24,946 bases of DNA from a virus. The stretch covers positions 1-24,946 of IMG/VR virus record IMGVR_UViG_3300020190_000328; one strand, written 5' to 3'. The stretch's first letter is position 1. Each line of letters begins with the position of its first letter. This document shows positions 1 to 6,304 of this stretch, in pieces. Below the pieces are notes generated by a model that saw only the letters and a list, made by a program, of their open reading frames with translations, was not told the DNA's origin and made no database searches. The position numbers were made by a program, and so were the translations under genes.

Positions 1-2
1 AG

Positions 3-476
3 ATTGAGACGTTCCGGTCTTTGCCGGAATGGCGATTGCGTCGGCAAGCGGGCCTGGTTCGACACTCGGACGACTGGTCCGAGCCCGACCTCATAGCAAT
101 CATCAATGGGGACAGCTACGATTTTAACGAATTTGATAAGGTCGTCATGGTCGGAACGAATTCGTATTATTCGTTACGGTCAATACTCAATAGAAAGGGT
201 GTTGACCTGTTTGTCTTCGTAATGCACGAAGATCGTGTGTTGACCGAACATGATGTGCGGGGGGTATGCCCGCCAAAGTCAGATTTGTTAGTGATCAACT
301 GGGACAAAAACATCGCACGAATGTCTGACGCCGGTCTTTTGTGGCGTATTGCTGAAAAGTTCCCGCTTGTATTTGACGATCCGTCGAACCTCTTACAAGA
401 CAAAGACAAGATTCGTCACAAGATTCGTCGCCGGTGCACTTCTGCAAGTATGCCCAACGACACGGTGTGGACTTAA
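3..476 (+). CDS. Unknown protein, 5' end cut by window edge
   Basis: The reading frame is open from the left edge (first full codon at base 3) to a TAA at 474-476, so the true start lies outside the window; an internal TTG at 21 is not a convincing start because no ribosome-binding site precedes it. The visible part alternates hydrophobic strands (VVMVGTN, LFVFVMHED, DLLVINWD) with polar helices, as in a small alpha/beta fold, and ends in a basic stretch (KIRHKIRRR). I do not recognise a family. It is followed by AGGAGG and the next plus-strand gene, so the three plus-strand genes probably share one transcript ending at the hairpin at 1201. Confidence 0.6.
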   Translation: METFRSLPEWRLRRQAGLVRHSDDWSEPDLIAIINGDSYDFNEFDKVVMVGTNSYYSLRSILNRKGVDLFVFVMHEDRVLTEHDVRGVCPPKSDLLVINWDKNIARMSDAGLLWRIAEKFPLVFDDPSNLLQDKDKIRHKIRRRCTSASMPNDTVWT

Positions 477-485
477 GGAGGATTG

Positions 486-716
486 ATGTTTAGGTACAAC
501 GATGACGAGGACTACTACTGCAAGTACCAACCGGAATGGGATGAGTTACCCAATGAGGAGCAGTGGAAACGCATTCTCGCCGCGTTTGAGTATTTGTGCG
601 CTGTTGGTAGGGTCCCATACTCAACTGAAGTCGGAGACGACGGTACGTGGCACGAGTACGCTCCAGCAATTGAGTTGGCTGAAGAATGGTACAACGAGAT
701 GGAGGAGAATAACTAA
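486..716 (+). CDS. Small acidic hypothetical protein (76 aa)
   Basis: ATG at 486 is preceded by AGGAGG at 476-481, which overlaps the stop of the gene upstream; a TTG at 483 is in frame but too close to that site. The product is rich in Asp, Glu, Tyr and Trp (for example YNDDEDYYCKYQPEWDELP), with a central helix-like EEQWKRILAAFEYLC, and has no motif I recognise. Its TAA overlaps the ATG of the next gene by one base (TAATG), which points to translational coupling with the glycosylase-like gene. Small acidic phage proteins are often host-takeover or DNA-mimic proteins, but nothing here shows that directly. Confidence 0.7.
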   Translation: MFRYNDDEDYYCKYQPEWDELPNEEQWKRILAAFEYLCAVGRVPYSTEVGDDGTWHEYAPAIELAEEWYNEMEENN

Positions 717-1159
717 TGCAAACTTTCTTGCCTTACGGCAAAAACTACAGACAAAACGCACAAGTTTTAGACAACAAGCGTCTCGGCAAGCAACGTGTTG
801 AAAACCTTCAGATAATCAACTGCTTGGTTGGTGTGTCCACAGGTTGGAGAAACCATCCAGCGGTAAAGATGTGGAGAGGTTATGAAAAAGCCCTGTTACA
901 GTATCAAGTTGCTATTTGCGATGAATGGGTGAAAAGAGGGTACAAAGACACTTGTCTAGTTAAGAGTGCAGTAGTAATGACTAAGGACCCAGTAATAGCA
1001 AATTCTCTACCAGTTTTACCTTGGTGGCTTGATGATGAAGAAGTTGAACAAAAGGTGATGGTGTCTCATCAATCAAACCTGTTGCGTAAACTCTCAGGCC
1101 ACTACGCTCCACACTTCCCAGCTGTTCCTAATGACCTTCCGTATCATTGGCCAGTTTGA
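716..1159 (+). CDS. Pyrimidine-dimer DNA glycosylase-like protein (MSMEG_6728 / Pyr_excise type)
   Basis: The N-terminus MQTFLPYGKNY and the motif LDNKRLGKQRVENLQI (residues 18-33), followed by GWRNHPAVKMWRGYE (43-57) and the C-terminal SHQSNLLRK plus YAPHFP, are the signature of the MSMEG_6728 family. That family is grouped with T4 endonuclease V-like pyrimidine-dimer glycosylases (Pyr_excise) in domain collections. The family is thought to bind or repair UV-damaged DNA; for the bacterial branch the activity is inferred rather than widely demonstrated. At 147 residues it looks full length. It starts one base before the stop of the preceding gene ends and is the last gene before the terminator at 1201. 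The assignment to the family is firm, the enzymatic activity is not. Confidence 0.85.
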   Translation: MQTFLPYGKNYRQNAQVLDNKRLGKQRVENLQIINCLVGVSTGWRNHPAVKMWRGYEKALLQYQVAICDEWVKRGYKDTCLVKSAVVMTKDPVIANSLPVLPWWLDDEEVEQKVMVSHQSNLLRKLSGHYAPHFPAVPNDLPYHWPV

Positions 1160-1163
1160 CATA

Positions 1164-1182
1164 GCCACGTGCTAAACGTGGC
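1164..1182. other. Short perfect hairpin after the plus-strand genes
   Basis: Perfect 7-bp inverted repeat GCCACGT / ACGTGGC around a 5-base loop, just behind the stop of the glycosylase-like gene and 19 bases before the large terminator. No T-run follows, so it is not a terminator by itself. It may protect the 3' end of the transcript; function unproven. Confidence 0.4.
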
Positions 1183-1200
1183 CCCGTCCAAATAACAAAA

Positions 1201-1253
1201 CCCCGAGCGGGCGACTACACACCGTAGTTGTCCGCTCGGGGTATTATTTTTTT
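1201..1253. terminator. Strong, probably bidirectional intrinsic terminator between convergent genes
   Basis: An 18-bp stem (1201-1218 with 1224-1241, ten outer base pairs perfect CCCCGAGCGG/CCGCTCGGGG, two G-T wobbles inside) closes a 5-base loop and is followed on the plus strand by TATTATTTTTTT. On the minus strand the same stem is followed by TTTTGTTATTT. It lies between the plus-strand genes ending at 1159 and the minus-strand deaminase ending at 1257, so it most likely stops transcription from both sides. Confidence 0.92.
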
Positions 1254-1256
1254 GTC

Positions 1257-1649
1257 TCAAATCCGGCTGAAAATCATGTCATCAATTTTCGATTTTCCAA
1301 ACCCCGACGGCTCGGTCCAAATCGCTGAGTGAACCCCATACTCATGCAACAGTTCTTGGCATCTTTCGCAAGGTTTTGCCAATCCAAGGTGCCCATTTCT
1401 GGTAACTCTTGCGACAAATATTGTCGCTCCTGTTGCATCCCCAGCACGCTTCAAAGCAACCTCTTCCGCATGGTACGAAACCCCTTCAAGGTCAACCTGA
1501 GAAGGTAAATTTCTATATCGATTTACACCCATGCTCAGCACTCTTCCACCTTTTACGAGCACTGCTCCCACTCTCCATTGTGAGTGTGTTGCTGTCGATG
1601 AAACATCGACAGCGTAGTCAAGCCATTTAAGCTGTCTTGTGGTAATCAT
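1257..1649 (-). CDS. dCMP/cytidine deaminase family protein
   Basis: A 130-residue zinc-dependent deaminase. The catalytic motif HAE is at residues 60-62 and the zinc-binding PCxxC (PCERC) at 93-97, in the usual order and spacing for the cytidine/deoxycytidylate deaminase superfamily. Such phage enzymes convert dCMP to dUMP for dTTP synthesis, or deaminate free cytidine; the residues visible here do not decide which substrate is used, and nucleic-acid editing relatives share the same core. ATG at 1649 overlaps the stop of the glycosyltransferase (ATGA), indicating coupling. It is the last gene of the long minus-strand array and ends four bases beyond the terminator T-run. Confidence 0.88.
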   Translation of the reverse strand: MITTRQLKWLDYAVDVSSTATHSQWRVGAVLVKGGRVLSMGVNRYRNLPSQVDLEGVSYHAEEVALKRAGDATGATIFVARVTRNGHLGLAKPCERCQELLHEYGVHSAIWTEPSGFGKSKIDDMIFSRI

Positions 1650-2710
1650 ATGTTACTGATTAAGTCTGTGAGTTTTTGTACACCGCAGGATATGTCTCGT
1701 GGTTGTATGCGGGAACGTAGCTCAATTCCAACATTTCTACGATTGTCTGGGTTTGACAAGTATTTTATGTGCTTCACCCAGTCCTTTGGCTTGTTTGCTA
1801 TAAACCCTACATTTAATTTTTTGTGTAAATTCACGTATGCATTAAGATCTTGGGCAATAAATGGAATTCCTGACGCTGCATACTCTAAACCTTTTATGTC
1901 TGATTTTGCCATGTTGAACGGAGTCTTGTTTAGTGGAACAATCCCAATATCCATTTTCATAAGTTCTGGGTAACGTTCAGCTGGGCGCAGGTCTTCTACA
2001 GTTACCAGGTCTTCTGAAACCCCAAGCCTGCTTGCAAAGGTTGGTGCACCACTGTGGTGACCACCGTGGTAAAGAGTTATTGAACCACTCTTTGCCATTG
2101 GGTTAAGCACACCTTTTAGTGTCTCAATGTCCCTGCTTCGATGTGCTGTTGATCCCACCCATCCAACAACTGGAGTGTTGGTGTCTGTGTAGGTTGTCTG
2201 TGTAAATCGATTGATGTCTACAGTGTTTTCAATAACCTGTATTGGGCACCTTACAAATGATGAAGCCCTATCAGCAAGATAGGTGGTACTGACAGTTAAA
2301 ATCATGGACTTTGACAAGATTGCTTTGTAGTTGTTGATGTTCTCAATTTTGTTAACTTTTGGGTGGTTATGCAAGAACGCCATATTTGAGGTGTCTAGAC
2401 CCCAATACCAATCATCGAGGTCGTTTATTATTTTTTGCCCATTTGCGATAGCCATGGGCACGTGCTGGGTAAGCCCCTCATGCATTAAACGTTGCATGTA
2501 GATCACGTCTACTTCGTGCATCTCTTTATCCTCAGATACTACAACAAATCTGTCGTGATACCAAGTGAGTACACCAACGTGTACTTCAAATGGGAGGTGG
2601 TCAACATACTGACCCAGGCGTGCCCATCCACTTCCTCCCCACAATGCTACAGGCTCCCCTGTTTTTATAGGGTGGAGCCAATCACCCGACACTATTCCTA
2701 GTCTTAGCAC
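1646..2710 (-). CDS. GT-B fold glycosyltransferase
   Basis: The C-terminal half carries the nucleotide-sugar-binding region of GT4-like glycosyltransferases: VVGWVGSTAHRSRDIETL, DIGIVPLNKTPFNMAKSD and KGLEYAASGIPFIAQ, with the conserved Glu in GLEYA. The first Glu of the classical E-x7-E motif is not present. I chose GTG at 2710 because AAAGGA lies 7 bases upstream and the first beta strand (LRLGIVSGDW) starts right after it; an in-frame TTG at 2752 would give 14 more residues but overlaps the preceding gene by 71 bases. The acceptor is unknown: host wall polymers, virion proteins or modified DNA bases are all possible. It overlaps the deaminase start by four bases. Confidence 0.85.
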   Translation of the reverse strand: MLRLGIVSGDWLHPIKTGEPVALWGGSGWARLGQYVDHLPFEVHVGVLTWYHDRFVVVSEDKEMHEVDVIYMQRLMHEGLTQHVPMAIANGQKIINDLDDWYWGLDTSNMAFLHNHPKVNKIENINNYKAILSKSMILTVSTTYLADRASSFVRCPIQVIENTVDINRFTQTTYTDTNTPVVGWVGSTAHRSRDIETLKGVLNPMAKSGSITLYHGGHHSGAPTFASRLGVSEDLVTVEDLRPAERYPELMKMDIGIVPLNKTPFNMAKSDIKGLEYAASGIPFIAQDLNAYVNLHKKLNVGFIANKPKDWVKHIKYLSNPDNRRNVGIELRSRIQPRDISCGVQKLTDLISNI

Positions 2711-2885
2711 TGCTAGTTCCTTTGTACTCCATAGTTTTTGACCTCTTTCCAACCCCGCAGGGGTGGGTGGGGAGCTCGTTCAGAGGAACGAACACCTCCA
2801 CCCACGCACTGCACTTAGCGCACTCATAGATACCAGGTGGGTATTTTTGTCTGCTTGTCTCCATGAGCAACATTGTACTACTCAT
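2682..2885 (-). CDS. Small zinc-finger-like protein (67 aa)
   Basis: The ATG at 2885 overlaps the stop of the HTH gene upstream (ATGA). The product has CAKC at residues 22-25 and THPC at 40-43, a plausible Cys2/His-Cys zinc site, followed by a basic Ser/Thr/Lys tail. Its end overlaps the preferred start of the glycosyltransferase by 29 bases and contains that gene's ribosome-binding site. I do not recognise a family. The coupled start and paired cysteines make it likely to be real, but the evidence is modest. Confidence 0.6.
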   Translation of the reverse strand: MSSTMLLMETSRQKYPPGIYECAKCSAWVEVFVPLNELPTHPCGVGKRSKTMEYKGTSSAKTRNSVG

Positions 2886-3124
2886 CAGACCTTTGTGCGA
2901 CGCTTCCAGTTTGAGCCGAATTCAATGATGTGTTGAGCATTCCAAAGAGGGGTTGCTGACAGTTGAGTAATTGGAGCAGGGAAATCTGCGCGCTTTCTCA
3001 AAGCATGTATCTGCTGTTTGGGGCAGTTAAGAATGCTGGCAACCTCTGCTGTTCCAGCAATGTCTTCAATCTTAATCAACAACATTTCTTCGGGAAGTTG
3101 AACTGTAAGTGTGTTTTCATCCAT
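2885..3124 (-). CDS. Small helix-turn-helix DNA-binding protein (AlpA/MerR-like, 79 aa)
   Basis: Residues 21-70 read IAGTAEVASILNCPKQQIHA, then a basic turn (LRKRADFPAPI) and a strand LWNAQHIIEF. This is the winged-helix arrangement of small AlpA/excisionase-like phage regulators: a helix that picks a promoter or recombination site, then a wing, then an anchoring helix. The start is ATG at 3124 because AAGGAG lies 7 bases upstream; the open frame extends further but has no such site. A candidate promoter lies at 3165-3193, so this may be the first gene of a short transcript with the zinc-finger, glycosyltransferase and deaminase genes. Whether it acts as a repressor, activator or excisionase cannot be told. 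Confidence 0.72.
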   Translation of the reverse strand: MDENTLTVQLPEEMLLIKIEDIAGTAEVASILNCPKQQIHALRKRADFPAPITQLSATPLWNAQHIIEFGSNWKRRTKV

Positions 3125-3164
3125 TGTGTTTCTCCTTGTGTCTTGGGCTTTGCCCGTTGTTTGT

Positions 3165-3193
3165 ATGCTACACGTGGCTATTTTCAATTGCAA
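3165..3193 (-). promoter_or_regulatory. Candidate sigma-70 type promoter upstream of the HTH gene
   Basis: On the minus strand TTGCAA (4 of 6 matches to the -35 consensus) is separated by exactly 17 bases from TAGCAT (4 of 6 matches to the -10 consensus), about 40 bases ahead of the HTH start. The surrounding 90-base gap is AT-rich and is one of the few gaps in the minus-strand array large enough for a promoter. Sequence match only. Confidence 0.4.
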
Positions 3194-3216
3194 CTATTGT
3201 TGTTTATTTTTTTTAG

Positions 3217-3756
3217 TTATTTGCACGTACGTGTCCAAGGCTCAAATCCGCATCCACGGTGAATATCGTGCCAAATGTACATTTCCCATGCCCACGCAAA
3301 GTTGTAATACGGATCATTTACGTATGTCCAACTGCCGTATTTGTCATTAATCTCGTCGTGCCACACCTGGTTGATCTGTAGCGGGCCTGAATCGTGTCCA
3401 TTCCAGCGGGGGTGCCCCTCGATGATGTTTAGACAACGACTTTCGTTCCAAGCCTCATCTAATACGTCTATTAGTAGTTCTTGAGGCCATCCGGCTGCAA
3501 GCGCAATTGGTGCTAATTCTTCACATTTGCTACCGGGAGGCACCAATGTAGTCGTAGTGGTAACTGGTGCTTCTGTGGTGGTGGTGGTGGTGGTAGTTGT
3601 TGGTTGTACCACAGTGGTTTGTGGTGTGGTTGTGGTGGCTAATTGAGTGAGTACTTCTTCTTTTGGGTTTTCTATACAGTTTGCCAGTGGTGTCAAGATC
3701 GCGATATTGATAGCAAACGCCACCAAAATCACTGGTTTTGAGTATTTCAATTTCAA
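3217..3756 (-). CDS. Secreted lysozyme/transglycosylase-like protein with poly-Thr linker
   Basis: Start is taken at TTG 3756, which has AAGGAG seven bases upstream; this gives a classical signal peptide (MKLKYSK, then the hydrophobic VILVAFAINIAILTPL, ending LANC near residue 27, perhaps a loose lipobox). Residues 40-72 form a Thr-rich linker (runs of eight and five Thr). The C-terminal domain has WNESRCLN, with Glu105 as the candidate catalytic acid, then DSGPLQIN (122-129), as in soluble lytic transglycosylases and related lysozymes; four cysteines may form disulfides. It would cut host peptidoglycan outside the membrane, either at lysis or as a wall-remodelling factor. WhiB lies directly upstream. 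The catalytic fold is confident, the exact class is not. Confidence 0.8.
   Translation of the reverse strand: MKLKYSKPVILVAFAINIAILTPLANCIENPKEEVLTQLATTTTPQTTVVQPTTTTTTTTTEAPVTTTTTLVPPGSKCEELAPIALAAGWPQELLIDVLDEAWNESRCLNIIEGHPRWNGHDSGPLQINQVWHDEINDKYGSWTYVNDPYYNFAWAWEMYIWHDIHRGCGFEPWTRTCK
3575..3594. repeat. Trinucleotide (GTG/ACC) microsatellite in the Thr linker
   Basis: Uninterrupted GTG repeat on the plus strand, encoding Thr codons on the minus strand inside the linker of the lysozyme-like protein. Triplet slippage here would change linker length without breaking the frame. Confidence 0.6.
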
Positions 3757-3786
3757 AAGTATTCTCCTTGATAGGGGATAATGACA

Positions 3787-3813
3787 GTGCCCAACCATTG
3801 GGTGGTTGGGCAC
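3787..3813. promoter_or_regulatory. Perfect 11-bp hairpin between WhiB and the lysozyme-like gene
   Basis: Arms GTGCCCAACCA and TGGTTGGGCAC with a 5-base loop, in the 95-base leader of the lysozyme-like gene. No T-run follows on either strand, so an intrinsic terminator is unlikely; an operator, an RNA-processing site or a translation-modulating leader hairpin are possible. An AT-rich TAATATAGAT stretch just upstream on the minus strand could be a -10 element, but I find no good -35. Confidence 0.5.
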
Positions 3814-3851
3814 GTATCTATATTACCAAACTATGACGGAAACTTGCTAAA

Positions 3852-4226
3852 TCACATGCTGGAAAGTTTGAAAACCAACGATTCTATGTTGAATTCTTGT
3901 CCTCTAGCAGGGAATACTTCTTTTGGAATCTTTTTTCTTACCGTTACAGAGCACTCTCTACACTTTGGGCACCGACAGCCGAAACGGTACATTTCGATAA
4001 CTCCGTGGTGAAGCCTTGCGGTGCCTCTGCGCTCTTGTGGAGTCAACCCACCCCACAATCCCCATGTTTCGTTCATACCATAATTCAAGCACTCTTCCCA
4101 CACATCACATGTGTGACATACGGCTTTTCCAGCTTTGTAGTATGCATTGTGGTTTGTTTGGTCAAGCGGGGGAAAGAAGATATCCGGGTTCAACCCGCGG
4201 CAAGGAGCATCTTCCAACCATTCCAT
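3852..4226 (-). CDS. whiB-like: WhiB-family Fe-S transcriptional regulator with extra C-terminal Cys cluster
   Basis: The four cluster-binding cysteines of the Wbl family are present as C9, C37-x2-C40 and C46, followed by the family turn WGLWGG (55-60) and LTPQERR. Wbl proteins bind a [4Fe-4S] cluster and contact the main sigma factor to change promoter choice; phage copies such as WhiBTM4 repress host whiB genes and alter septation. Beyond residue 80 this one has a second cysteine group, CRCPKCREC (84-92), then a basic stretch, which is not part of the minimal family domain. Start and stop spacing (TAA two bases before ATG 4226) suggests co-transcription with the DUF1599-like gene. This gene is the strongest evidence for an actinobacterial host. 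Confidence 0.95.
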   Translation of the reverse strand: MEWLEDAPCRGLNPDIFFPPLDQTNHNAYYKAGKAVCHTCDVWEECLNYGMNETWGLWGGLTPQERRGTARLHHGVIEMYRFGCRCPKCRECSVTVRKKIPKEVFPARGQEFNIESLVFKLSSM

Positions 4227-4227
4227 A

Positions 4228-4524
4228 TTACTGTTCTAGATTTCGTCTGAATAGACACAGAGCAATTAAGGCGTAGGTAGCGATGTCCAAAAGACTGTCC
4301 TCTATGCCCTCATTTCGTAGTGTTGACCCTCTGGCCGCAGATTGAAGGCGAACAACCTTGTCGTTAGCACGCATCATTGCTCCAACCCACGGTGGGATTC
4401 CCCATTGACTTGAGGACGATACGTTTGCAAACTGATCAAGTTGTGATCCGTAGTCAGCCCCTTTCCTGTCATGCATGTCAATGACCTCTTGTATTGCATC
4501 CATAAACTCATTTGGATTATGCAT
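4228..4524 (-). CDS. DUF1599-like all-alpha protein
   Basis: The 98-residue helical protein has DRKGADYGS (19-27), MMRANDKVVRLQ (50-61) and EDSLLDIATYALIALCL (75-91). This layout (an 'xDYG' helix, an 'R.xDK..RL' helix and an 'ED.LLDxAxYA' helix) matches the DUF1599 / nucleotide-modification-associated family, which is distantly related to MazG-like NTP pyrophosphatases. A role in nucleotide or modified-base metabolism is therefore plausible but not shown. Its ATG overlaps the preceding gene by eight bases. Confidence 0.65.
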   Translation of the reverse strand: MHNPNEFMDAIQEVIDMHDRKGADYGSQLDQFANVSSSSQWGIPPWVGAMMRANDKVVRLQSAARGSTLRNEGIEDSLLDIATYALIALCLFRRNLEQ

Positions 4525-4828
4525 TGTTGGTGTTGTCCATTTCGTTGTCGTTGTACACTGAAAACATCAAAACATTGTAAATTTCGCTAATAAGCCATTC
4601 TGCTGCTTCTTCACGACTATCCTCGTTAGTTATGTCCCAATTCATCCACAAAGTGCATCCCTTTGTTGACAGGTATTCTTTGACGGTATCTACGCTCAAT
4701 GGGGTTTTAGATAGATAATCATCTCCGTTTATGGTAACGTTGTCCGCGACAATCTGTGAACCATCTACACAAACATTGTTTGACTTGTTACTACTGGGGG
4801 TACCGATCTTGTGCCATGTTCTTGCCAT
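4517..4828 (-). CDS. Unknown protein (103 aa)
   Basis: ATG 4828 has AAGGAG seven bases upstream, a clear ribosome-binding site. The N-terminal third is polar (GTPSSNKSNN); the rest mixes short strands (TLWMNWDI) with an amphipathic helix EEAAEWLISEIYNVLMF. I recognise no domain. Upstream, in the 45-base gap to the next gene, there is a small stem CCACC/GGTGG without a T-run. The downstream gene overlaps by eight bases, so the two are probably coupled. Confidence 0.7.
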   Translation of the reverse strand: MARTWHKIGTPSSNKSNNVCVDGSQIVADNVTINGDDYLSKTPLSVDTVKEYLSTKGCTLWMNWDITNEDSREEAAEWLISEIYNVLMFSVYNDNEMDNTNNA

Positions 4829-4873
4829 GTTGTGCTCCTTGTTGTAGTGGTTGCGCCACCAAGTTTAGGTGGG

Positions 4874-6304
4874 TCATTCGGTAAAGTCAATAACATCCTG
4901 AATAAATTGGTCAGTTTGATTTGGACCAAAACCACCACTAGGAAGTTGCTTTGATATTTCTCCAGCCTTCGTACCAAACAGTCTAGAAAGTACACCAGCA
5001 TTGCCTCGTGCCTCAACCTCAATGCGCATCAAATCACGGGTGTCTGAAATGTTCTTAAACTTATCTATGAGTGAGAACAGTCTATCCATCTCTGATGAGA
5101 GGGCTGGGTCGAGTCCCTGACCCTCAAGTTCCTCAGCAAATCTTGCGAACAAAACTCTACTGGCTTGCATCTCAATCATTGCCTGTAGCACAGCTTGTAG
5201 CTGATCCTTGGATCGTATCTCTACGGGCAACTTAAAGCCACAATCAGAATGTTCGCGGAATGCGGGACAACGTGAGGCTAAATAGCAACTATCACACTGA
5301 CGCAAGGGGCTGCTTTGATACCGAATTACAGGGGTTTCTTTTGGTGCTATTTCTATGTATTCATCCTGCTCAGCGCCTGTTTGTGTACCTATTGAAACTA
5401 TGTTTTCAATGCCCATAACCGGTAGTAATAATCGCTCACTGTCGTGCCGCTTTTCTAGAGGTGGTATAGCAATACTTCCCCCACGTGAAACCGGTTTAGG
5501 TAAAGTATGGGTAATGGGGGGTATATCAACTATATCCTCCCTTTCTTGGGGGGTAATCTCTGACTCGTCGTCTTCATCAATGGGGTCATAGGCCCAAAAA
5601 GTTCCCTCTTCCCAAGCCTTCCAAGACCTTATTGACAGCGCTCCTACCTCTGAAACATCGTCTTCCATAATTAAATCGTAATCTATACCAAGACGCATGA
5701 TGTCGGCCCGGTGCTTACGTCTGGCAGACTCTTTCTGTTGAGCTGGGTATCTGTGCAATCCGTGACCATCCCATACCTGGGTTTCCCCATATCTAATGGA
5801 GGAAGTCCATGACCCCACAACCACTGCCTCCCAGGGAAGCTCCTGAATGATGTCTGGCTTGCTTGTAAGGCCATACAGCTTTGCTCCCCAGCGCTGGGAT
5901 AGAGATCGTATTCTTGGCAACGTCTTGCTGTTTATGGCCTTGTCTGATATGGCCACTCTTCCGTTCTTCTGACAAAGCCATGCCATGCGTTCTAGGTCGT
6001 CCCCATCTGACCAAACGGGCACGTACTTTTCCCCTAGCCATTCACCATCCATATCTGGCCTGCCAATAACTACAGATAAACTGTCCGCGTGGTCTCTTAC
6101 AAAGTTTTCATACTTGTTAAGATCCTCGTCGTTTTCTGATGTGTACACAAGTAACTCAGCTCCACCGTAAAGCGTGGACAGATCTAGCTCCTTACGCTTT
6201 GGTACTGGAAAGTGTGTGATGTTTATACCCATCTTGTCGACACCATTGGCAACCAGTAGGCTTCTATGGGTTCCCTTTTCAGCACCGCCAAAGAATATCT
6301 TCAT
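4874..6304 (-). CDS. Two-part protein: degenerate TGT/DpdA-like barrel plus Cys-rich helical domain
   Basis: ATG 6304 overlaps the preceding stop (TAATG) and has GGAGA just upstream. Residues 1-235 begin FFGGAEKGTHRSLL and continue through VPVW (95-98), GAKLYGLTSKPDII (140-153), VVVGSWTSSIRYG (161-173) and RHRAD-like basic helices. From memory this order resembles phage DpdA/tRNA-guanine-transglycosylase barrels, which swap a 7-deazaguanine into DNA, but positions where those carry catalytic Asp (as in 'DSGAF' and 'VDSTSW') here read YTSEN and VVGSW. Residues 235-330 are acidic and Pro-rich, probably disordered. Then C337-x2-C340-x5-C346-x8-C355 makes a metal-site candidate, followed by a helical domain (QLQAVLQAMIEMQASRVLF). 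Real gene: certain. The barrel assignment is a hypothesis. Confidence 0.75.
   Translation of the reverse strand: MKIFFGGAEKGTHRSLLVANGVDKMGINITHFPVPKRKELDLSTLYGGAELLVYTSENDEDLNKYENFVRDHADSLSVVIGRPDMDGEWLGEKYVPVWSDGDDLERMAWLCQKNGRVAISDKAINSKTLPRIRSLSQRWGAKLYGLTSKPDIIQELPWEAVVVGSWTSSIRYGETQVWDGHGLHRYPAQQKESARRKHRADIMRLGIDYDLIMEDDVSEVGALSIRSWKAWEEGTFWAYDPIDEDDESEITPQEREDIVDIPPITHTLPKPVSRGGSIAIPPLEKRHDSERLLLPVMGIENIVSIGTQTGAEQDEYIEIAPKETPVIRYQSSPLRQCDSCYLASRCPAFREHSDCGFKLPVEIRSKDQLQAVLQAMIEMQASRVLFARFAEELEGQGLDPALSSEMDRLFSLIDKFKNISDTRDLMRIEVEARGNAGVLSRLFGTKAGEISKQLPSGGFGPNQTDQFIQDVIDFTE

Noticed and set aside
502-801. 99-codon plus-strand frame overlapping the small acidic and glycosylase-like genes
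   Set aside because: Overlaps two better supported genes in another frame; Ser/Thr/Arg-rich shadow composition.
3787-3813. Hairpin after WhiB as an intrinsic terminator
   Set aside because: Stem is excellent but no T-run follows on either strand; kept only as a possible regulatory hairpin.
4187-4200. GGGTTCAACCCGCG resembling a tRNA T-arm
   Set aside because: No matching acceptor, D-arm or anticodon arm around it, and it lies inside the whiB-like coding sequence.
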